Below are positions 14,872 to 19,942 of a DNA stretch of 19,942 bases, in pieces. The notes under the pieces were generated by a model that made no database searches, was not told where the DNA came from, and was given only the letters and a program-made list of their open reading frames with translations. Position 1 is the first letter of the stretch. Each line of letters begins with the position of its first letter. Source of the DNA: Elusimicrobia bacterium CG08_land_8_20_14_0_20_59_10 (GTDB taxonomy: Bacteria; Elusimicrobiota; Elusimicrobia; Elusimicrobiales; UBA9959); NCBI GenBank assembly GCA_002779045.1, contig PEXO01000403.1, forward strand, positions 1-19,942, read 5' to 3'. The position numbers and the translations under genes were made by a program.

Positions 14872-15318
14872 ATGGAACTCTCGGACAGCCTGCAGGACTA
14901 CATCGAAACGGTTTATCTCTTAAGCCGCAGGACGGGTTATGCGCGGTCCAGGGATATAAGCCGCGCCCTTAATGTAAGCCGTCCCTCCGTGAACGCGGCG
15001 CTGAAAAACCTTGCCGCGCTTAAACTCGTGGCCCATGAGCATTACGGCGATATCAGGCTGACCCCCTCCGGCAAAACGGTTGGCGCCAGGGTGGCGGAAC
15101 TCCATTTCTTTCTGAAGGATTTCTTCGTGTCCGTACTTGGACTGGACGGTGACGAAGCCGGGAATGATGCCTGCCGCATAGAACACGCCATCGGACGCAA
15201 GGCGCTGAGGAACCTAAAACTGCTGGCAGAATATCTCAGGACGGCGCGGGGCGGAGCCCTGAAAGCAGAAGTCCTGGCTTTCATCAGGAAAAAGAACTCC
15301 CGGAAGGAAAGGGCATGA
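14872..15318 (+). CDS. DtxR/MntR-family metal-dependent transcriptional repressor
   Basis: A 148-residue repressor that should bind DNA when loaded with Fe(II) or Mn(II). The opening MELSDSLQDYIETVYLL is the standard start of the family, followed by the winged helix (about 8-65, recognition helix near VSRPSVNAALKNL) and a helical dimerisation and metal domain. It lacks the SH3-like third domain, as in MntR. Residues aligned with the MntR metal site are D9, E12, H78, C101, E104 and H105; position 101 is Cys as in DtxR/IdeR (MntR has Glu) while D9 is as in MntR. It overlaps feoAB by ATGA, so it is the likely iron sensor of this operon. No Shine-Dalgarno precedes the ATG, and the predicted leader is about 10 nt. 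Confidence 0.88.
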   Translation: MELSDSLQDYIETVYLLSRRTGYARSRDISRALNVSRPSVNAALKNLAALKLVAHEHYGDIRLTPSGKTVGARVAELHFFLKDFFVSVLGLDGDEAGNDACRIEHAIGRKALRNLKLLAEYLRTARGGALKAEVLAFIRKKNSRKERA

Positions 15319-17276
15319 ATACCGGCGACATCTCTGACCTGCTCTCGATGCGTGAGAACGAGAAAGGAATTATCTCCGAGATAACCGGCGGCCCGAACCT
15401 GGCCGTAAAATTAAAGGCCATGGGCATACATCCGGGCCGCCAGGTGGCCAGGCGCACCCCGGAGGGATGCAAGGGGCCGGTAGTAGTCGAAGTAATGGGT
15501 TCCAGGGTGGCCCTCGGACGCGGCATGGCTTCAAAAATAAAGATCAGGCTAACCGCCTCCCGCATACTTCTGACCGGCAATCCCAACGTGGGAAAGAGCG
15601 TTGTTTTTTCGCGCCTGACAGGCCTTGACGCGATCTCCTCCAATTATCCCGGTACCACCGTTTCCTATACCACCGGTTCGGCGGTGTTGGCCGGAGAACA
15701 TTTCCTGATAACCGATGTTCCCGGCGCGTACAGCCTTTCCCCCGCCAATAAAGCCGAAGAGGCCGCCCGGGCCATGATCGTGGACGGGAAAAAGGACCTT
15801 TTAGTGCATGTTCTTGACGCCACTAACCTGGAGCGTAATCTTTTCTTCGCACTGGAAGTGATGGAACTCGGTGCTCCGATGATAATGCTCCTCAACAAGT
15901 TTGATATCGCCAGGCGCGGCGGCATAACCGTAGACCCGGCGCGGCTTGAAGCGCTGTTGGGCGTGCGGGTGATGCCGTTCGTAGCCACCACCGGCGAAGG
16001 CCTCAAAGCATTGAATGATTCCGTCAGGACCTTTCTCTACGGCGGTCTTCCGGTCGTGAAGCGCGCCGCTTCGACCGCCGACGAAAAATGGAAATTAATA
16101 GGCCAGGCCGTGGGCCAATGCCAGAGCGTGGCCCATAAGCATCCCGGCTTCCTGGAAAAACTTGAGGACCTGACCTCAAAGCCCTCCACAGGGATACCCT
16201 TCGCCCTTGCCGCCCTTATCGCCGTTTTCTTCATTATAAGGACGGTCGGGGAAACGCTCATAAAGTATGTCCTGGACCCGCTCTTCACCGGTTTCTATAT
16301 GCCCGTGCTGGAAAAAGCGGCGGAGCTCACTCATTTACACGGGGTACCGCGGACTCTTCTTCTGGGCTCAGTTCCAAACCCGATGGAAGGCTTCGGCCTG
16401 CTGACCACCGGCCTGTATATTCCGCTTGTCACGGTACTGCCCTATCTCGTCGCTTTTTACCTGGTCCTCGGCTTCCTGGAGGATATAGGCTACCTCCCCC
16501 GCCTCTCGGTCCTGCTGGACAATTTCATGCACCGCCTCGGCCTGCATGGCTACGGTTCCATCCCGCTTATGCTGGGGCTCGGCTGTAAAGTGCCAGCGAT
16601 ACTTGCCGCGCGGGTCCTTGAAAACAGGCGCGAGCGCGTTATAGCCGTAGCGCTCACCCTCGCCGTAGCGCCGTGCATGCCGCAAAGCGCCATGATATTA
16701 AGCATTCTTTCACCGTACCCTCTCCGGTATACCCTGGACGTCTTCGCGGCTTTAGCCCTGGCTGGTCTGGGGGCCGCCCTCCTGCTCAGCCGGCTGATAA
16801 AGGGTGAAACACCGGAGCTTTTCCTGGAAATTCCCCCGTACCAGTTCCCTTCCCCGCGCGCGCTTTCGCTTAAGGTCTGGCTGCGCCTGCGCGATTTCTT
16901 CCGGGAAGCGGCGCCCATGATCTTGTTCGGCGTTCTCCTGGTCAATGTGTTCGACATGACCGGCCTGCTGGCCTCGGTTTCCCGCCTGTTCCGCTACCCG
17001 GTTGCTTCTTTCCTGGGCCTGCCGGCCGATACGGTTTCGGTCATGACGCTGGGGTTTCTCAGGAAGGATATCTCCATCGCCATGCTGACGCCGTTCCATC
17101 TTCTGCCCGGCCAGCTGGTGGTCGCGTCCGTTTTCCTGAGTCTTTACCTCCCCTGCCTGGGCAGCTTCATGGTGACCATTAAGGAACTGGGGTTCAGGGA
17201 TGCGCTGGCGGTCATAGCGCTTAATTTTTTCGCCGCCGCCGGGTTCGCGGCGGCGCTTAACCTGGTGTTTTTGTGA
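15315..17276 (+). CDS. feoB: Ferrous iron transporter, FeoA-FeoB fusion
   Basis: A 653-residue Fe(II) importer of the inner membrane. Residues 1-78 are a FeoA SH3-like domain (KLKAMGIHPG, MGSRVALGRGMASKI). A GTPase domain follows with G1 GNPNVGKS (88-95), the switch I GTT (113-115), G3 DVPG (134-137) and G4 NKFD (194-197), then a helical linker and the membrane part (about 293-653). Membrane gate motifs are LEDIGYLPR (388-396), GCKVPAI (423-429) and PCMPQSAM (453-460); E. coli FeoB has GCNVP and a CS-type sequence at these places. An AAGGAAAGG ribosome site and an ATGA overlap link it to the repressor. FeoA and FeoB are usually separate genes, so the fusion is notable but known. No FeoC is seen. 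Confidence 0.93.
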   Translation: MNTGDISDLLSMRENEKGIISEITGGPNLAVKLKAMGIHPGRQVARRTPEGCKGPVVVEVMGSRVALGRGMASKIKIRLTASRILLTGNPNVGKSVVFSRLTGLDAISSNYPGTTVSYTTGSAVLAGEHFLITDVPGAYSLSPANKAEEAARAMIVDGKKDLLVHVLDATNLERNLFFALEVMELGAPMIMLLNKFDIARRGGITVDPARLEALLGVRVMPFVATTGEGLKALNDSVRTFLYGGLPVVKRAASTADEKWKLIGQAVGQCQSVAHKHPGFLEKLEDLTSKPSTGIPFALAALIAVFFIIRTVGETLIKYVLDPLFTGFYMPVLEKAAELTHLHGVPRTLLLGSVPNPMEGFGLLTTGLYIPLVTVLPYLVAFYLVLGFLEDIGYLPRLSVLLDNFMHRLGLHGYGSIPLMLGLGCKVPAILAARVLENRRERVIAVALTLAVAPCMPQSAMILSILSPYPLRYTLDVFAALALAGLGAALLLSRLIKGETPELFLEIPPYQFPSPRALSLKVWLRLRDFFREAAPMILFGVLLVNVFDMTGLLASVSRLFRYPVASFLGLPADTVSVMTLGFLRKDISIAMLTPFHLLPGQLVVASVFLSLYLPCLGSFMVTIKELGFRDALAVIALNFFAAAGFAAALNLVFL

Positions 17277-17917
17277 AAATGGCTAAAACGATCTGCAGGG
17301 CGGTGTTCTATCTGCTCCTGGTCTTTTCCGGAGTGGTGGTCCTTGTTAATATTTGGGTGGGGTATAAAACAAAGGCGTATATCTTCGACGATATTTCCGA
17401 ACTCCGGACTAATAAGACCGGCCTCCTGCTGGGGACGACGCCGTTCATGAAAGGCGGAAAACCCAACCCTTTCTTTGACAACAGGATAGACGCCGCGGTG
17501 GAGCTATACAACACAGGAAAGATTTTAAACATCATAGTCAGCGGCGACAACCGCGCTCCCGAATACAATGAGCCGGACAAGATGAGGCGGCGGCTTGTGA
17601 AACTGGGGGTCCCGGAAAACCGCATTTACCTGGATTATGCGGGTCTCAGAACATTGGATTCGGTGGTAAGATGCCGGGAGATCTTCGGGCAAACGGGTTT
17701 TACCGTTATCTCCCAGCGGTTCCATAACCAGCGGGCGGTGTTCCTGGCAAGGGCTAAAGGATTTGATGCGATAGGCTTTAACGCGAAAGACGTGGGTTAT
17801 AGGGCGGGTTTTAAAACCAGGTTCAGGGAATATTTTGCCAGGCTGGCGGCCGTTGGTGATCTGCTCACTTATAAAGAACCACGGTTCCTCGGCGAAAAAA
17901 TAGAGATACAGGACTGA
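17273..17917 (+). CDS. sanA: SanA/YdcF-like envelope protein (DUF218)
   Basis: A 214-residue protein with one N-terminal membrane span (about 8-30) and a DUF218 domain facing the periplasm. It follows E. coli SanA closely: GTTPFMKGGKPNPFF, RIDAAVELYNTGK, IIVSGDN, LDYAGLRTLDSVVR, FTVISQRFHNQRAVFLA and the ending REPRFLG-like KEPRFLG. SanA supports the outer-membrane permeability barrier to vancomycin at high temperature in E. coli; its reaction is not established. The GTG at 17273 overlaps the feoB stop as GTGA, and an ATG at 17279 is an alternative. Being the last gene of the iron operon it may be controlled by iron, which is inference. Confidence 0.9.
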   Translation: MKMAKTICRAVFYLLLVFSGVVVLVNIWVGYKTKAYIFDDISELRTNKTGLLLGTTPFMKGGKPNPFFDNRIDAAVELYNTGKILNIIVSGDNRAPEYNEPDKMRRRLVKLGVPENRIYLDYAGLRTLDSVVRCREIFGQTGFTVISQRFHNQRAVFLARAKGFDAIGFNAKDVGYRAGFKTRFREYFARLAAVGDLLTYKEPRFLGEKIEIQD

Positions 17918-18108
17918 GAGTGTTCAGGCCTGGATCTGACCTTTTGTGAATTATCCAACGATCGGCAGGAGCGGAGTGCCCAGGGCAACACGGGTCTTTT
18001 GGCAATGTTAACTCCGGGAGATCCCAGCCATAATATTGCAATGATAAACACAAATTCCGTTCACGGGGAGTCCTGGCTGTGTAAATTGCCTGCTGGGAGC
18101 CGGTCCTG
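17918..18108 (+). other. Non-coding spacer of lower GC, no gene recognised
   Basis: About 190 bp that look less GC-rich than the flanking genes and read as stop-broken or poorly biased frames on the plus strand. I see no tRNA-like, terminator or insertion-sequence structure. The last bases carry a GGGAG ribosome site (18095-18099) for the next gene. The change of composition next to a truncated gene suggests a recombination or deletion junction, which is inference. Confidence 0.4.
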
Positions 18109-18648
18109 ATGAATGATAATGACGAGACCAACAATTGTTCCCTGGTGATACGGCTTTACTACAACGGCAACGGCATCCTGCTGACCGGTGACGCGAATTC
18201 CGAGATCGAGCGCGAAATGCTGAGCCACTTTCAATCGGGGCTTCAGTCCGACATACTCAAGGTCGGACATCATGGCTCGCGCACTTCCACCAGCGACGCC
18301 TTCCTGGCGCGCGTGCGGCCGGACTACGCTTTTATCTCCGTCGGCATTAACAATAAGTACGGGCATCCCCACCGGGAAACCATCGACCGTCTGGTGAATG
18401 CCGGCGCCAGGATCTACATGACCACCGCCGGAACGCAGTCGTTTACCATTCCCGCGCCGGACAAGGACGCGCCCGGGCCCGCGAAGGTGATAATCGCGGA
18501 AGAACCCGCGGTGACGGCTGAAAACCTGTCGGAAGGGCAGTTCTCGCCCATGACCCTGACCTGGGACCCGGCCGCACTGGAGAATATAAACTTACCGGTG
18601 CTGGATCAGTTAAAGGCCAAAGCCGCTTCCGGGCAACTTGAGGAATAA
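18109..18648 (+). CDS. Truncated ComEC/Rec2-like metallo-beta-lactamase domain protein
   Basis: The 179 residues match only the second half of the ComEC-type metallo-beta-lactamase domain: NDNDETNNCSLVIRL, GILLTGD (22-28), ILKVGHHGSRTSTSDAFL (49-66), and ISVGINNKYGHP (76-87). The D of TGD and H of GHHGS are late metal ligands; the HxHxDH motif, which lies in the first half, is missing. Upstream in the same frame there is a TAA at 18082-18084, so the N-terminal half is not encoded nearby. The last 75 residues are a polar tail with no domain I know. GGGAG 9 nt before the ATG could allow translation, but enzyme activity alone is unlikely. Most likely it is a remnant of a longer secreted nuclease or competence protein. 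Confidence 0.7.
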   Translation: MNDNDETNNCSLVIRLYYNGNGILLTGDANSEIEREMLSHFQSGLQSDILKVGHHGSRTSTSDAFLARVRPDYAFISVGINNKYGHPHRETIDRLVNAGARIYMTTAGTQSFTIPAPDKDAPGPAKVIIAEEPAVTAENLSEGQFSPMTLTWDPAALENINLPVLDQLKAKAASGQLEE

Positions 18649-18690
18649 CGTTTGTCTGTAGTGTCCCAGCTATAAATTCGCAGAACATCG

Positions 18691-18762
18691 TATTCGGCAT
18701 AAACGCATGTTTGGCCGCCTGATGGGCATAGCCCCCTTATACGGCACAAACGCATGTTTGAC
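18691..18762 (+). repeat. Two direct repeats, operator-like, upstream of the oligopeptidase gene
   Basis: Copies at 18691-18715 and 18738-18762 agree at 22 of 25 positions and are 47 bp apart start to start. Each holds the core CGGCA(T/C)AAACGCATGTTTG; copy two has arms CAAAC/GTTTG around GCAT. The second copy overlaps the -35 box of the next promoter. I read them as binding sites for a regulator. The spacer 18649-18793 has no gene. Confidence 0.6.
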
Positions 18763-18787
18763 ATTACTGCCCGGTTTTAATTACTCT
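18758..18787 (+). promoter_or_regulatory. Promoter of the oligopeptidase gene
   Basis: A perfect -35 TTGACA (18758-18763) is followed after 18 nt by TACTCT (18782-18787), a modest -10. The expected start of transcription, about 18794, coincides with the ATG of the next gene, which would make its mRNA leaderless; no Shine-Dalgarno is present before that ATG. Confidence 0.55.
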
Positions 18788-18793
18788 AATTGC

Positions 18794-19942
18794 ATGATCA
18801 ACCCGGAATATAACGGTATACTGGCGGTGGCGTTCCTCTTCCTGGGGCTCGGGGCCGTTTCGCGCGCCGCCGAGCCTCCGCGGGCTAAAAAAGTGCCGTA
18901 CAAGCTTGAAAAGCACGGCCAGGTGCGGGTGGACGATTATTACTGGCTGAAAGAGCGCGGCAACCCGGAAGTGACGGCCTATCTTAAGGCCGAGAACGAG
19001 TATACGGAGGCCGTGTTCAGGCCGCTGGAACCTTTGCGTGAAAAGTTATTTAACGAGCTGAAAGCCCGCATAAAACAGGACGATTCCACCGTCCCTTTCA
19101 AATACGGCGGCTATTACTACTACAAGACCTTTAAAGCCGGGAAGGAATACCCGGTGTATGCCCGCAAAAAAGGTTCGCCCGACGCGCCCGAAGAGGTCGT
19201 GCTCGACGTGAACGAGCTGGCCGCGGGAAAAGGTTTCTGCGACGTGCGGTTCCCCGTCATCCGCCCGGACCATAAGATGATAGCCTATGCCATGGATACC
19301 GGGGGCCGGCGCTTTTACGACGTGTATTTTAAGGACCTGGAAAGCGGGAAGGTCTACGGGGAAAAAATAGAGAGGACGGCGGGCAACCTGGCCTGGGCCA
19401 ATGACAACCGCACCCTGTTCTACGTTAAGCAGCACCCTGAGACGCTGCGCTGGGAGCGCGTACTCGCCCATGAACTGGGCGCCGCCAGGGACAGGGAAGT
19501 CTACCACGAGGCGGACGAGACCTTCGAGGTCGGCATTTCCAGGTCGGCTACGGAGAAATATATCTTCATCCGCACGGGCGCCACTCTTTCCACCGAATAC
19601 CTGCTGATAGACGCCGATGCCCCCGGCGCGGCGCCGGTACTGTTCGCTCCCCGCAGTCCGAAACTTGAGTATGACGTAGAGGACGGCGGCGAAAAGTTCT
19701 ATATCCTCAACAACGACAAAGCGAGGAACTTTAAGCTTTCGGTCTGCCCGTCCAGCGATACTTCCAGGGCGTCCTGGAGAGATCTCGTGCCGCACCGGGA
19801 CGAGACGCTCCTGGAGAATCTGCAGGTGTTCTCGGACTGGTTCATCCTCCTGGAGAGGGCCGATGCGCTGGGACGTCTCCATGTCTTTAACCGCGTCACC
19901 GGTCTTGACAGTTATGTGGATTTTAACGAGCCCGCCTACCTG
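18794..19942 (+). CDS. Prolyl oligopeptidase-family serine peptidase, oligopeptidase B-like (partial, C-terminus outside window)
   Basis: The 383 residues in the window are the N-terminal part of an S9A peptidase, which cuts short peptides after basic residues or proline. A signal peptide (residues 1-26, ILAVAFLFLGLGAVSRAA) is followed by the family opening VRVDDYYWLKERGNPEV and LKAENEYTEAVF, and the beta-propeller, with YYYYKTFKAGKEYPVYAR, AYAMDTGGRRFYDVYFKDLE, NLAWANDNRTLFYV and EVGISRSATEKYIFIR. These match oligopeptidase B better than prolyl oligopeptidase. The propeller restricts entry to the active site; the alpha/beta-hydrolase domain with the catalytic Ser lies beyond the window. Export by a signal peptide is less usual, as E. 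coli PtrB is cytosolic. The start is chosen because the signal peptide begins there. Confidence 0.88.
   Translation, partial: MINPEYNGILAVAFLFLGLGAVSRAAEPPRAKKVPYKLEKHGQVRVDDYYWLKERGNPEVTAYLKAENEYTEAVFRPLEPLREKLFNELKARIKQDDSTVPFKYGGYYYYKTFKAGKEYPVYARKKGSPDAPEEVVLDVNELAAGKGFCDVRFPVIRPDHKMIAYAMDTGGRRFYDVYFKDLESGKVYGEKIERTAGNLAWANDNRTLFYVKQHPETLRWERVLAHELGAARDREVYHEADETFEVGISRSATEKYIFIRTGATLSTEYLLIDADAPGAAPVLFAPRSPKLEYDVEDGGEKFYILNNDKARNFKLSVCPSSDTSRASWRDLVPHRDETLLENLQVFSDWFILLERADALGRLHVFNRVTGLDSYVDFNEPAYL

Noticed and set aside
17918..18108. C-terminal extension of sanA by read-through, or a small RNA gene
   Set aside because: SanA already ends where E. coli SanA ends, and I see no promoter, strong fold or terminator for an RNA.
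1..19942. CRISPR array, insertion sequence, integron, tRNA or rRNA genes
   Set aside because: No regularly spaced repeats, transposase motifs, terminal repeats or tRNA-like cloverleafs were found; the only repeat pair is at 18691-18762.

Overview
The window reads as a GC-rich chromosomal segment of a Gram-negative (two-membrane) bacterium. Evidence for an outer membrane is a LolA lipoprotein chaperone, an Lnt apolipoprotein N-acyltransferase and a secreted beta-barrel-like protein. Ile codons are unusually rich in ATA for GC-rich DNA. The phylum cannot be fixed from the sequence; Elusimicrobiota is my guess from the overall style of the proteins and gene order, and no marker here proves it. 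Nearly all genes are housekeeping or envelope genes. I see no CRISPR array, intact transposon, prophage, rRNA or tRNA.

Layout. (1) Positions 1-8145, all on the minus strand, hold a tight run that reads, in transcription order, rpsO, pnp, a hairpin, accB, a small winged-helix gene, ftsK, lolA, pgsA, pgpA and a partial secreted protein. Most junctions are 1-18 nt gaps or 4-8 nt overlaps, so long co-transcription is likely. A good sigma70-type promoter lies just before rpsO. (2) Positions 8407-11075, plus strand, hold a divergent glutamine synthetase-family gene that overlaps an M23 peptidase gene with a TTG start. (3) Positions 11090-12951, minus strand, hold a thioredoxin-fold lipoprotein and cinA. 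(4) Positions 13092-14549, plus strand, hold lnt, facing a startless minus-strand coding remnant (14534-14779). (5) Positions 14872-17917, plus strand, form an iron operon: a DtxR/MntR-family repressor with an operator-like palindrome in its promoter, a FeoA-FeoB fusion, and sanA, joined by 4-nt overlaps. (6) Positions 17918-18793 are accessory-looking: non-coding DNA of different composition, the C-terminal half of a ComEC-like metallo-beta-lactamase domain, and two direct repeats. (7) From 18794 to the window end is the start of an exported oligopeptidase B-like gene.

The common theme is envelope building: phospholipid synthesis (PgsA, PgpA), fatty acid precursor supply (AccB), lipoprotein maturation and transport (Lnt, LolA), wall remodelling (M23), redox lipoprotein, barrier function (SanA). 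The best leads for something new are the iron operon (hybrid metal site in the repressor, operator between -35 and -10, very short 5' leader, SanA as a member) and the tandem repeats over the promoter of the oligopeptidase gene, which also looks leaderless. I did not find convincing evidence for a wholly new multi-gene system.
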